Part shown: in pieces, positions 53,477-61,892 of the stretch | Layout: each line of letters starts with the position of its first letter | How positions within the stretch are numbered: the first letter of the stretch is position 1 | Assembly (NCBI GenBank): GCA_905236755.1 | Contig: CAJOCR010000001.1 | Span: forward strand, 62,001 to 126,000 | Direction: 5' to 3' | DNA from: an uncultured Prevotella sp. | GTDB lineage: Bacteria > Bacteroidota > Bacteroidia > Bacteroidales > Bacteroidaceae | DNA length: 64,000 bases | Notes under the pieces: generated by a model | What the model saw: only the letters and a program-made list of their open reading frames with translations | Database searches by the model: none | What the model was told of the DNA's origin: nothing | Program-made: the position numbers and the translations under genes

Positions 53477-54067
53477 ATGAAACAGAAATTTGACGTTATA
53501 ACTTCAACATGTATCCCTCTTCCTTTAGAGAATGTGGATACCGACCAGATAATTCCAGCTCGCTATTTGAAACTAACCCAGAAAGATGGCTTTGGTCCAT
53601 ATCTTTTTCACGATTGGCGATTCAATGCGGATGGTAGTGAGAAGAGTGACTTCGTGCTTAATAATCCTGATTTCAAGGATAGTGTTATTCTTGTAGCAGG
53701 AAAGAACTTCGGTTCAGGTTCTTCACGTGAGCATGCAGCATGGGCTATAGCAGGTTATGGCATTCGTGTGGTTATCAGTTCTTTCTTTGCTGATATTCAT
53801 AAGAATAATGAACTGAATAATTTTGTGTTGCCAGTAGTTGTAAGCGAGGAATTCCTAAAAGATCTCTTTGACAGTATCGATGCTGATCATGCTATGCAGG
53901 TGAAAGTTGACTTGCCTAATCAGACAGTTACCAACCTTGCTACAGGTAAGAGCGAGAAGTTTGAAATCAATGGATACAAGAAACATTGTTTGATGAATGG
54001 TCTTGATGATGTTGATTTCCTTGTACAGAACAGAGATAAGGTTGAAGCTTGGGAAAATAAACAATAG
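53477..54067 (+). CDS. leuD: 3-isopropylmalate dehydratase, small subunit
   Basis: 196 residues, swivel domain of the LeuCD enzyme: PLPLENVDTDQIIPARYLK, GKNFGSGSSREHAAWAI, and the YGIRVVISSFFADIHKNNEL loop. 2 bp after leuC and 6 bp before cimA. Confidence 0.97.
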   Translation: MKQKFDVITSTCIPLPLENVDTDQIIPARYLKLTQKDGFGPYLFHDWRFNADGSEKSDFVLNNPDFKDSVILVAGKNFGSGSSREHAAWAIAGYGIRVVISSFFADIHKNNELNNFVLPVVVSEEFLKDLFDSIDADHAMQVKVDLPNQTVTNLATGKSEKFEINGYKKHCLMNGLDDVDFLVQNRDKVEAWENKQ

Positions 54068-54073
54068 CATATT

Positions 54074-55597
54074 TTGAAGAATACTATAGAAATAATGGAT
54101 TGCACCCTTCGTGATGGCGAACAAACCAATGGTGTTTCGTTTTTGCCTCACGAGAAGCTCATGATAGCACGCTATCTGCTTCATGATGTGGGCGTTGACC
54201 GTATTGAGGTTGCCTCAGCCCGTGTGAGTGAAGGTGAGAAGGATGCTGTTAAGATGATATGTCATGCAGCTGAAGCCAGTGGAATGCTCGAAAGGGTAGA
54301 AGTGCTTGGCTTTGTTGATGGTACTAAGTCGGTTGACTGGATTCGTGAGTGTGGCGGTAAGGTTATAAACCTGCTTGCAAAGGGTAGCCTTCGTCATTGT
54401 TCACAACAGTTGAAGAAAACCACCGAGGAACATCTTGAGGATATATTTTCTGTGCTTGATTATGCTGATAAGGTAGGAATGGAGGTAAACCTCTACCTTG
54501 AAGATTGGTCGGGTGGTATGAAGAATAGTCCTGAGTATGTTGAGCAGATGATGAATGCTCTGTGTGGCAGCAATATCAAGCGCTTTATGTTGCCAGATAC
54601 TCTTGGCATTCTTAATCCTTTGGAGGTTGAAGAATATATAACCAAGATGGTGGAGATGTGGCCGCAATGTAGATTTGACTTCCATGCACATAACGACTAC
54701 GATATGGCTGTTGCCGATTCGCTCGCTGCTGTGAAGGCGGGTGTGCAAGGACTTCATGTCACCGTAAACGGTTTAGGCGAGCGTTGTGGTAATGCTCCTA
54801 TGGCATCAGTTCAGGTTATGCTTCATGATATGCTTGGTGTGAAAACACGTATTGACGAGAGTTCCATGCTCGACGCTTCGCATCTTGTAGAGGGTTATAG
54901 CGGTATTGCTGTTGCACCTAATGCACCTGTTGTCGGCGATAATGTGTTTACTCAGGTTGCTGGTGTGCATGCCGATGGCGACAAGAAAGGAAATCTTTAT
55001 GCCAATAATCTTAAGCCTGAGCGATTTGGTAGAAAACGCGAATATGCTCTTGGTAAGAACTCTGGTAAGGCAAATATCATTGAGAATCTGCAAGCACTTG
55101 GTTTGAGTCTCACTCCGGAACAAACAAAGGCAGTAACCAAGCGTATTACAGAACTTGGTGATAAGAAAGAACGAGTAACTCAAGAAGACCTTCCTTATAT
55201 TGTTAGTGATGTGTTGAAACACACATATAATGATGAAGAAAAGGTGAAACTGGTTAGTTATATGGTTTCAACATCTTATGGTTTAAAACCAATAGCAAGC
55301 CTTAAGGTTGAGATCGATGGCAAGGAATATGCAGCTGATTCAACGGGTGACGGTCAGTATGATGCTTTTGTTAAAGCCCTTCGTAAGATATACAAGGATT
55401 CGTTAAACAGGACATTCCCATTGCTCGACAATTATGCCGTAAGTATTCCGCCTGGCGGTCGTACTGATGCCCTTGTGCAGACTGTAATCACATGGCGAAA
55501 AGAAGATGGTTCGCTCCTTCGCACTCGAGGACTTGATGCCGACCAGACTGAGGCGGCTATCAAGGCAACGCTGAAAATGCTGAATATGATAAACTGA
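54074..55597 (+). CDS. cimA: Citramalate synthase-type LeuA paralogue
   Basis: 507 residues starting at TTG 54074 (KNTIEIMDCTLRDGEQTNGV); no upstream ATG is available and the next ATG would cut the conserved first strand. Same condensing-enzyme fold as LeuA (DFHAHNDYDMAVADS metal site, NGLGERCGNAPMAS), with a C-terminal regulatory domain (KPIASLKVEIDGKEYAADST). The segment GVSFLPHEKLMIARYLLHDV and the length fit the group-II citramalate synthases, which make 2-oxobutyrate precursors for isoleucine from pyruvate and acetyl-CoA. A second 2-isopropylmalate synthase is the alternative. Its place between leuD and leuB supports a shared pathway. Confidence 0.8.
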   Translation: MKNTIEIMDCTLRDGEQTNGVSFLPHEKLMIARYLLHDVGVDRIEVASARVSEGEKDAVKMICHAAEASGMLERVEVLGFVDGTKSVDWIRECGGKVINLLAKGSLRHCSQQLKKTTEEHLEDIFSVLDYADKVGMEVNLYLEDWSGGMKNSPEYVEQMMNALCGSNIKRFMLPDTLGILNPLEVEEYITKMVEMWPQCRFDFHAHNDYDMAVADSLAAVKAGVQGLHVTVNGLGERCGNAPMASVQVMLHDMLGVKTRIDESSMLDASHLVEGYSGIAVAPNAPVVGDNVFTQVAGVHADGDKKGNLYANNLKPERFGRKREYALGKNSGKANIIENLQALGLSLTPEQTKAVTKRITELGDKKERVTQEDLPYIVSDVLKHTYNDEEKVKLVSYMVSTSYGLKPIASLKVEIDGKEYAADSTGDGQYDAFVKALRKIYKDSLNRTFPLLDNYAVSIPPGGRTDALVQTVITWRKEDGSLLRTRGLDADQTEAAIKATLKMLNMIN

Positions 55598-55599
55598 AT

Positions 55600-55757
55600 T
55601 ACGAATTATGAATTAATCATCGACAGAGCGTTTGCTGTAGGTTTCGCCGATTATAAATTAATTAAGGACGAGCGGTCGAAGACCAGAGTGAAATAATTAT
55701 TTATGTAAATTCAAAAACTCATAAACTTTTAACTTGTAAACTTATAAACTTAAATAT
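55600..55757. repeat. AT-rich repeat between cimA and leuB
   Basis: An ATTACGAATTATGAATTAAT block, a GC-richer CGACAGAGCG...CGCCG element, then CAAAAACTCATAAACTTTTA-type repeats up to the leuB ATG. No gene in the 160-bp gap. Confidence 0.45.
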
Positions 55758-56816
55758 ATGGATTTAAAGATTGCGGTTCTACCTGGTGATGGAATAGGAC
55801 CAGAAATAATGAAACAAGGTGTTGCTGTGATGGAAGCTATTGCAGCAAAGTTTGGTCACAATTTCACATTTAAGGAAGCTATTGCTGGCGCTCATGCCAT
55901 AGATGAGGTTGGTGATCCTTTCCCTGAAGAGACTTTCAAGACATGTATGGATGCTGATGCAGTATTGTTTGCAGCTGTTGGCGACCCACGTTTTGATAAT
56001 AACCCAACAGCAAAGGTACGCCCTGAACAGGGACTTCTTGCAATGCGCAAGAAACTTGGTTTGTTTGCTAATGTGCGTCCTGTTGCAACCTTTGATTGTT
56101 TGCTTCATAAGAGTCCTTTGAAAGACGAGCTTTTGAAGGGGGCTGACTTTGTAGTTATTCGTGAGCTTACAGGCGGTATGTATTTCGGCGAGAAATATCA
56201 GGATAACGATAAAGCATACGATACAGATATCTATACTCGTCCAGAGATTGAACGTATCCTAAAGGTTGCGTTTGAATATGCTATGAAGCGTAAGAAACAT
56301 CTTACTGTTGTTGACAAGGCAAACGTATTGGCTTCTTCTCGTCTATGGCGTCAGATTGCTAAAGAAATGGAATCACAGTATCCAGAGGTTACTACAGACT
56401 ATATGTTTATTGACAATGCCTCAATGCGTGTTCTTACTGAGCCAACATTCTTCGATGTTATTGTAACAGAGAATACCTTCGGTGATATTCTTACCGACGA
56501 GACATCATGTATCACTGGTTCTATGGGATTGCAGCCATCATCATCATTGGGTGAACATACACCTTTATTCGAACCTGTTCATGGTTCTTGGCCACAGGCA
56601 GCAGGCAAGAACCTTGCTAACCCTGTAGCACAGATTCTCTCTGCAGCAATGTTGCTTGAGCATTTCGGCTTGAACAAGGAAGGTGCTCTCATTCGCGAAG
56701 CTGTTGACGCAAGTCTTGATGCAAATGTGCGTACTCCTGAGATTCAGGTAGAAGGTGGCAAACACTATGGCACTACAGAAGTAGGTGAATGGATTGTGAA
56801 TTATATCAAGAAATAA
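55758..56816 (+). CDS. leuB: 3-isopropylmalate dehydrogenase
   Basis: 352 residues. NAD-dependent oxidation and decarboxylation to 2-ketoisocaproate; also serves the citramalate route. [14 protein letters not shown] at the N-terminus, the substrate arginines in [20 protein letters not shown], the metal/NAD site [20 protein letters not shown], and [17 protein letters not shown]. Closed by a terminator. Confidence 0.97.
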   Translation: MDLKIAVLPGDGIGPEIMKQGVAVMEAIAAKFGHNFTFKEAIAGAHAIDEVGDPFPEETFKTCMDADAVLFAAVGDPRFDNNPTAKVRPEQGLLAMRKKLGLFANVRPVATFDCLLHKSPLKDELLKGADFVVIRELTGGMYFGEKYQDNDKAYDTDIYTRPEIERILKVAFEYAMKRKKHLTVVDKANVLASSRLWRQIAKEMESQYPEVTTDYMFIDNASMRVLTEPTFFDVIVTENTFGDILTDETSCITGSMGLQPSSSLGEHTPLFEPVHGSWPQAAGKNLANPVAQILSAAMLLEHFGLNKEGALIREAVDASLDANVRTPEIQVEGGKHYGTTEVGEWIVNYIKK

Positions 56817-56852
56817 AACCCAGATAGCGAAGGGATACGCATCTGCAGGAGT

Positions 56853-56890
56853 AACCTCTACTCATTGGATAGAAATGGGTGGAGGTTTTT
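56853..56890 (+). terminator. Terminator of the leu operon
   Basis: 14-bp stem with two G-T pairs (AACCTCTACTCATT / AATGGGTGGAGGTT), 7-nt loop, T5. It lies 36 bp after leuB. Confidence 0.85.
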
Positions 56891-56944
56891 CTTTCTGTAT
56901 GTACGCATATTATTGAAATTAAATATAATATTTATTAATTGTAC

Positions 56945-57006
56945 CTTCTCCACCCTGTCTCTCCTTCATATGAGGAGGAGATATTCCACATTCTTTATTA
57001 CCTTTG
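56945..57006 (-). repeat. Palindromic intergenic repeat, copy 4 (inverted long form)
   Basis: Read on the minus strand it starts CAAAGGTAATAAAGAATGTGG, then GAATATCTCCTCCTC-ATATGA-AGGAG and GACAGGGTGGAGAAGG, block for block like 47148-47233. Its first block supplies the -7 box of the downstream TPR gene on the plus strand. Confidence 0.6.
56999..57006 (+). promoter_or_regulatory. Promoter -7 element of the TPR gene
   Basis: TACCTTTG, 17 bp before the ATG at 57024, lying inside the end block of the dispersed repeat at 56945-57006. Confidence 0.55.
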
Positions 57007-57023
57007 TAGGCAAAATAAATGTT

Positions 57024-57701
57024 ATGAACAAGATAATATTTTCTTTGCTGTTTTTGTTTTTGCCATGTGTTTCTTATGCACAGTCTATGCAGGCACTCAA
57101 GGATTCACTTAAAGTGGCTACTGATGAGTTGGCTTACCACCCTGATAGTATAGACTTAAGAATAAAAAAAGTAGCATGGAATATACAACTCGAACAATGG
57201 AATTACGCCAAGGACGACTTAGATAAAGTGTTGTTCCTTGACAATCAGAATGTAGCAGGGTTGTATTATCGTGCATTTGTAAATACCAAACTTGGAAGAT
57301 ACAAGTTTGCTCGCCTTGATTATCAAAATCTGCTTACCCTTGTTCCTGGCAATTTTAATGGATTGCTGGGATTGGCACTTCTTAATCAGAAAGACAAGCA
57401 CTACACAGAAGCATTAGACGAAATTAACCGTTTGGTTAGTCAATATCCTGATAGTGCTGTTGCCTATGCTGCCCGTGGTGGTATAGAAAAGGAAAGAGGC
57501 TTTTTAGAATTAGCATTAGAGGATTACACACAGGCCATGAAGCGTGAGCCAAGGAATCACGACTTTATCCTTAATCGCATAGATCTTCTTATTCGTCTCA
57601 AACGAAAGAAAGAAGCAAAGGATGAACTCGATCGTCTTGTGAAAATGGGAGTTAATAGGGGAGAGTTGATGGAGCTATATGGCGCACTTCGTGCTAAATG
57701 A
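57024..57701 (+). CDS. Exported tetratricopeptide-repeat protein
   Basis: 225 residues from the ATG at 57024. Signal peptide MNKIIFSLLFLFLPCVSYA, cleavage before QS. Four to five TPR-like helical hairpins follow, e.g. GLYYRAFVNTKLGRYKFARL, ALLNQKDKHYTEALDEINRL, ARGGIEKERGFLELALEDYT. A periplasmic scaffold or binding protein; partner unknown. Longer in-frame starts (56865) would overlap the leu terminator and lack a signal peptide. Confidence 0.82.
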   Translation: MNKIIFSLLFLFLPCVSYAQSMQALKDSLKVATDELAYHPDSIDLRIKKVAWNIQLEQWNYAKDDLDKVLFLDNQNVAGLYYRAFVNTKLGRYKFARLDYQNLLTLVPGNFNGLLGLALLNQKDKHYTEALDEINRLVSQYPDSAVAYAARGGIEKERGFLELALEDYTQAMKREPRNHDFILNRIDLLIRLKRKKEAKDELDRLVKMGVNRGELMELYGALRAK

Positions 57702-57744
57702 TAAATTATAAAGAGAACCTTCGGTTCCATTTTTCAATATTTAT

Positions 57745-57776
57745 TTTGGTTAGCCCAAAATAAATATATACCTTTG
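57745..57776 (+). promoter_or_regulatory. Promoter of galE
   Basis: TTTG at 57745-57748, 20 bp, TACCTTTG at 57769-57776; the leader is about 53 nt. Confidence 0.78.
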
Positions 57777-57835
57777 CTCGTGCGAAGCTAAAATAGAGAG
57801 ATGCAATGCATCCTAAATGTAAATTAATCAAATAT

Positions 57836-58864
57836 ATGAAACAGACAATTCTTGTTACGGGAGGAACTGGATTTATTGGTAGTCACACAACAGTTGAGCT
57901 TATTGAAGCAGGCTACGAAGTTGTTGTTATTGACAATCTAAGTAATTCAAAGATAGAAGTTCTTGATGGTATAGAAAAGATAACAGGCGTTCGTCCTGCT
58001 TTTGAAAATGTTGACCTTCGTGATAAAGAGGCAACAGAGAATGTATTTAAGAAATATCCTAAGATAGAGGGTATCATTCATTTTGCAGCATCAAAGGCTG
58101 TAGGAGAGAGCGTGCAGAAGCCATTGTTGTATTATCGCAATAATATAGTTTCGCTTATCAATCTCCTTGAACTTATGCCTAAGTATGATGTAAAGGGCAT
58201 TATATTCTCTTCAAGTTGCACAGTATATGGACAGCCAAAACCAGAGAATTTACCTGTAACAGAGAGTGCTCCTCACCAGAAAGCTACATCACCATACGGT
58301 AATACAAAAGAGGTGAACGAGCAGATAATATATGATTATATTCATAGTGGTGCACCAATAAAGAGCATCCTTTTGAGATATTTCAACCCTATAGGCGCTC
58401 ATCCATCAGCTTTGATTGGTGAACTTCCAAATGGTGTTCCAAACAATCTCATTCCTTATGTTACACAGACTGCAGCTGGCATTCGTGAACAGCTAACAAT
58501 TTTTGGTAACGACTATAACACTCCTGACGGTACTTGTATCCGTGACTATATTTATGTTGTTGACCTTGCCAAGGCTCACGTAGCAGCTATGCGTCGTGTT
58601 CTTGATGATGCCGACTCACCAGCTATAGACTACTTTAACATCGGTACTGGTCGTGGTAATTCTACTCTGGAAATTGTTCAAACCTTCGAAAAGGCAACAG
58701 GAGTAAAGGTTAACTGGAAATACGGTCCTCGTCGTGAGGGAGATATCGAAAAGATATGGGGCGACTGCTCAAAGGCAAATAAGGTGCTCAAGTGGTCTGC
58801 TGACACTCCACTCGAAGATGTACTTGCTTCAGCATGGAAATGGCAGAAGACGTTGAACGTTTAA
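57836..58864 (+). CDS. galE: UDP-glucose 4-epimerase
   Basis: 342 residues from the ATG at 57836. Interconverts UDP-glucose and UDP-galactose. NAD loop GGTGFIGSHT, the catalytic serine in FSSSCTVYG, Y-x3-K in SPYGNTKEVNEQII, and RYFNPIGAHPSALIGE, typical of GalE. A start ten codons upstream (57806) is possible but adds residues not seen in the family. Confidence 0.95.
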   Translation: MKQTILVTGGTGFIGSHTTVELIEAGYEVVVIDNLSNSKIEVLDGIEKITGVRPAFENVDLRDKEATENVFKKYPKIEGIIHFAASKAVGESVQKPLLYYRNNIVSLINLLELMPKYDVKGIIFSSSCTVYGQPKPENLPVTESAPHQKATSPYGNTKEVNEQIIYDYIHSGAPIKSILLRYFNPIGAHPSALIGELPNGVPNNLIPYVTQTAAGIREQLTIFGNDYNTPDGTCIRDYIYVVDLAKAHVAAMRRVLDDADSPAIDYFNIGTGRGNSTLEIVQTFEKATGVKVNWKYGPRREGDIEKIWGDCSKANKVLKWSADTPLEDVLASAWKWQKTLNV

Positions 58865-58948
58865 TGTAGAATGTTGAACGACATTACTATGACTCAAATG
58901 CGTTTGCAAAAATGTTCAACTTATTAAGATATAAGCCCTAATCCTTAA

Positions 58949-58986
58949 GACGCCTTCCCTCTCGAGGGAAGGATGGGGAAGGGCTA
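58949..58986 (+). repeat. GC-rich palindromic repeat, copy 5
   Basis: CCTTCCCTC-TC-GAGGGAAGG (58953-58972), then ATGGGGAAGGGCT. It lies in the 305-bp galE-rpsP gap (58865-59169), which otherwise holds AT-rich sequence, a terminator and the rpsP promoter. Confidence 0.55.
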
Positions 58987-59005
58987 ATTTTGTGTTTGTG
59001 TTGTT

Positions 59006-59037
59006 GGACCTCAGGCTTCATGCCTGGGGTTCTTTTT
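59006..59037 (+). terminator. Terminator after galE
   Basis: GGACCTCAGGC pairs with GCCTGGGGTTC, 6-nt loop, T5. Confidence 0.7.
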
Positions 59038-59102
59038 GTTAATTATTTCTAATTAGTAAATGAAAAGGAAGGCATAAGTTGTTGATTTTCAATAAAAACA
59101 TG

Positions 59103-59110
59103 TACCTTTG
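59103..59110 (+). promoter_or_regulatory. Promoter -7 element of rpsP
   Basis: TACCTTTG followed by CACCCGC, 59 bp before the rpsP ATG. The -33 region is weak. Confidence 0.6.
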
Positions 59111-59169
59111 CACCCGCTATTACGAGTTGATAGCATAAAATTCAAACCTAATTAAAAGTTATTTAAAAA

Positions 59170-59718
59170 ATGGCAACAAAAATCAGATTACAGCGCGGCG
59201 GTCGTAAGAACTATGCTTTCTATAGCATCGTAATCGCTGACGTTAACGCACCACGTGATGGTAAATTTACTGAGAAGATTGGTACTTACAATCCAAACAC
59301 CAATCCTGCTACTGTAGATTTGAATTTCGATCGTGCTCTTTACTGGGTAGAAACTGGCGCACAGCCAACAGACACTGTTCGTAACATCCTTAAGGGTGAG
59401 GGCGTTTATCTTATGAAGCACCTTCGTGGTGGTGTTAAGAAGGGCGCTTTCGACGAGGCTGCTGCTCAGACAAAGTTTGACGCTTGGAAAACAGCTAAGG
59501 CTCAGTCAAACGACGCTATCCGTGAGGCTGACGTAAAGGCTAAGAAGGATGCAGCTGCTGCAAACCTTGAGGCTGAAAAGAAGGTTAATGAAGCAATTGC
59601 TAAGAAGGTAGCTGATAAGAAGGCTGCTGCAGCTGCTGCTAAGGCAGAGGCTGAAGCTGCTGAGGCTGCTGAGGAAACTGCTGCTGAGGCAACAGAAGAG
59701 GCACCTGCTGAGGCTTAA
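59170..59718 (+). CDS. rpsP: 30S ribosomal protein S16
   Basis: 182 residues. The first 80 or so are the S16 fold ([35 protein letters not shown]). They are followed by a charged region and a long Lys/Ala/Glu-rich tail ([20 protein letters not shown]) that doubles the length relative to E. coli S16 (82 residues). Extended S16 tails are common in Bacteroidota. Single-gene unit closed by a terminator. Confidence 0.96.
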   Translation: MATKIRLQRGGRKNYAFYSIVIADVNAPRDGKFTEKIGTYNPNTNPATVDLNFDRALYWVETGAQPTDTVRNILKGEGVYLMKHLRGGVKKGAFDEAAAQTKFDAWKTAKAQSNDAIREADVKAKKDAAAANLEAEKKVNEAIAKKVADKKAAAAAAKAEAEAAEAAEETAAEATEEAPAEA

Positions 59719-59740
59719 TCTCCTTAGTTCACGAAAGAAT

Positions 59741-59768
59741 AAAGGCAACCCCACAAGGTTGCCTTTTT
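59741..59768 (+). terminator. Terminator of rpsP
   Basis: Perfect 10-bp stem AAAGGCAACC / GGTTGCCTTT, 6-nt loop, T-rich tail, 22 bp after the stop. Confidence 0.9.
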
Positions 59769-59800
59769 TATTTACTAAAAAAATAGATCATTATAAAGCT

Positions 59801-60253
59801 ATGGAATATAAGAGAAAAAGAAAAAAAATAATTATTTGCATTGTATTTGTATTCTTTATAATATGTATTATATGGCCACAAAGCTCTGAATTTGATGACA
59901 AAGCTGCATTAGAAGAGTTTATGGAAATACAAATACCAAACTATGAAGTAAAAGAATATATATCAGATAATTCAATTGATATCCATGGAGATTTTACGGA
60001 TAAAATTAATATAGAATTTGATAGTATTCCTTCACGTACATTTATTGATAGAGTAAAATGTAAAGTGAATGAAGACAAAAATAAAGAAGAAAAACGCTGG
60101 CTGACAGATGGTAAGCATGGATATACCTTTCGAGCGTCTTATGGAGATGGAGGAAAAGTACCAAATAGTAGAAAAGAACAGGATGATTGGTTTGTTCGAT
60201 TAGACTTTTATGACAATTCAAAAAAAGCAGTTATTGAGTATGGACATTGGTAA
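59801..60253 (+). CDS. Membrane-anchored protein of unknown function
   Basis: 150 residues from the ATG at 59801 (MEYKRKRKK), one hydrophobic anchor (about 10-26, IIICIVFVFFIICIIW), then a hydrophilic, Lys/Asp/Glu-rich domain with two Trp and a GKHGYTFRASYGDGG segment. A+T-rich, with poor codon bias compared with its neighbours (AAA, ATA, TTT preferred), which may mean recent acquisition or low expression. Not recognised. Confidence 0.6.
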   Translation: MEYKRKRKKIIICIVFVFFIICIIWPQSSEFDDKAALEEFMEIQIPNYEVKEYISDNSIDIHGDFTDKINIEFDSIPSRTFIDRVKCKVNEDKNKEEKRWLTDGKHGYTFRASYGDGGKVPNSRKEQDDWFVRLDFYDNSKKAVIEYGHW

Positions 60254-60271
60254 ATAATGTCATACGCTTTC

Positions 60272-60322
60272 AACTCCACCCCGGCCCTCACTTTCATAAG
60301 GGTAGGGAGGACTTCATAATGG
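60272..60322 (+). repeat. GC-rich palindromic repeat, copy 6
   Basis: CCACCCCGGCCCTCACTTTC followed by ATAAGGGTAGGGAGGACTTC: an imperfect palindrome in the gap between the unknown membrane-anchored gene and the DUF486 gene. Confidence 0.5.
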
Positions 60323-60329
60323 GAGAAAG

Positions 60330-60698
60330 TTATTTCATGAACACGAAATACACGGCAAGGATAAGGCATATGAAAGCTGCGAAGTGATTCCAATGTAGGG
60401 ATTCACCTTGAAAGAGGATGTTGGCAATGCCTGCAAAGACGATTAATGAAATTACTTCCTGTATCACTTTTAGTTGCACTAAAGAGAATGGGCCGCCATT
60501 GCCGTCGAAACCTATTCTGTTGGCTGGCACCTGACAGCAATACTCGAAAAATGCTATACACCAGCTAAAAGCTATTACTCCGATAAGTGGCCAGTTAGAA
60601 CTAACACCATTCTGTTGTAGTTTAAGATGACCATACCATGCTAATGTCATGAAAATGTTGCTCGCAAGGAGCAGAAGAATTGTGTATAAAATAGACAT
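60330..60698 (-). CDS. DMT-superfamily small membrane protein, DUF486 family
   Basis: 122 residues, four membrane helices. The helix 1 segment MTLAWYGHLK, FFEYCCQVPANRIG and VIQEVISLIVF are hallmarks of DUF486, a single-domain relative of drug/metabolite transporters. Substrate unknown. Encoded 3 bp after the PD40 gene stop, so in the same transcript. Confidence 0.88.
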   Translation of the reverse strand: MSILYTILLLLASNIFMTLAWYGHLKLQQNGVSSNWPLIGVIAFSWCIAFFEYCCQVPANRIGFDGNGGPFSLVQLKVIQEVISLIVFAGIANILFQGESLHWNHFAAFICLILAVYFVFMK

Positions 60699-60701
60699 AA
60701 T

Positions 60702-61883
60702 TTATAAACCTCTTTCCTGTTCTCTTATTATTTTTTTCAGATCTTTGATTCTTGCTGCTTGTTGCTCTACCTCTTTCTCATAGAAGAGGATGTCTTTGGC
60801 AAGGTCTTTCGTTCTGTTTTTTGCATAGTCGTCACGCAACTGCTGTAGGGTAGCTATGTTTTGATTGTATTTGTCTTGCAAAGCAACAAGCTGTTTATAT
60901 TTCTCACGTGCAGCAGGCGATTTGAATTCGCTGATACTGTGATATGTTACATTGTCATTGATAACGAAATTAATGTTACTTGTTGCTTTTTTGTCTTGAG
61001 TATTACGTTTCTTAAGATCTTCAACACGCTTGAGGGCAGCTTCTCTGTTGCCAAATTGCCATGTATCTTCTATCTTAAGAATACGGGCAAAGCTATTGAG
61101 CTGCTTATTAGTTAGGTCGTCGCTCTCGAAGTTTTGACGTGGGGAAGTAGGCACGAATGTGTAGATACATACTTTGCCTTCTTCCTGTCGGCGGTCGGTA
61201 ACAAGCCATCCTAACTGGTCGTAGTCGTCAATGGCAAGCAGATAATCATTGGCTGTGGAATTATAAGGAAGACCGTAGTTTTCTGGTTCGTACCATGTAC
61301 CGTCGTCACCATTGTAGCGTGTCATGAAGATATCGTATCCGCCCATGCTCTTAGGACCTTTAGCTCCAAAGAAAAGGGTTACACCATCGCTGCAAAGGAA
61401 TGGATAATCGGGATTTTGATAGTCGGTTGTTATCTCGCTAATCTTTACAGGAATGCTCCATTTATTACCGAGTTTGTCAATAGTATAAATGCTGCTTTGC
61501 GTGGAGTCACCTTCGGCATAATACGAGCGATTATTAAACTCGTTAACATAAACGGTGGTGTTTACTTCCTTGTTTGCGTTGAAGAAAGAGTTGAAGTATG
61601 TGATTCTTCCTGATTCTTTGTTTAAAGGGATTTTCTGAAGAAAATCTTTCTTGTCAACAACAACACTGTCTATGAACATGAGTTTTGCTGTTGAAGGGAC
61701 CATAGACTCAAACATTTTGACGTTGATGCCTGATGTTTGTTTTGTTGGTTCACTTGCATTTGCACGTTGTGTCTTAGCTGCTGTTTTTACAGCAGCCCTC
61801 TTACTTGTTTTCTTTTGGGCGTTACTTTCTGCAAGAGGGCAGAGAGATAACAAAAGTGATAATGCTAAACTTATTTTTCTCAT
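60702..61883 (-). CDS. Exported protein with PD40-type beta-propeller repeats and a C-terminal coiled coil
   Basis: 393 residues. Signal peptide (cleavage near ESNA-QKK), a Lys/Ala-rich spacer (24-50), a beta-propeller-like region with PD40 signatures (DYPFLCSDGVTLFFGAKGPK, GGYDIFMTRYNGDDGTWYEP, YDQLGWLVTDR), then a coiled coil from about 325 to the end (KYKQLVALQDKYNQNIATLQ, KEVEQQAARIKDLKKIIREQ). PD40 proteins often sit in outer-membrane or type IX secretion contexts; the role here is unknown. Start 9 bp after the stop of the GltD-like gene. Confidence 0.6.
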   Translation of the reverse strand: MRKISLALSLLLSLCPLAESNAQKKTSKRAAVKTAAKTQRANASEPTKQTSGINVKMFESMVPSTAKLMFIDSVVVDKKDFLQKIPLNKESGRITYFNSFFNANKEVNTTVYVNEFNNRSYYAEGDSTQSSIYTIDKLGNKWSIPVKISEITTDYQNPDYPFLCSDGVTLFFGAKGPKSMGGYDIFMTRYNGDDGTWYEPENYGLPYNSTANDYLLAIDDYDQLGWLVTDRRQEEGKVCIYTFVPTSPRQNFESDDLTNKQLNSFARILKIEDTWQFGNREAALKRVEDLKKRNTQDKKATSNINFVINDNVTYHSISEFKSPAAREKYKQLVALQDKYNQNIATLQQLRDDYAKNRTKDLAKDILFYEKEVEQQAARIKDLKKIIREQERGL

Positions 61884-61892
61884 ATCTGTGTA

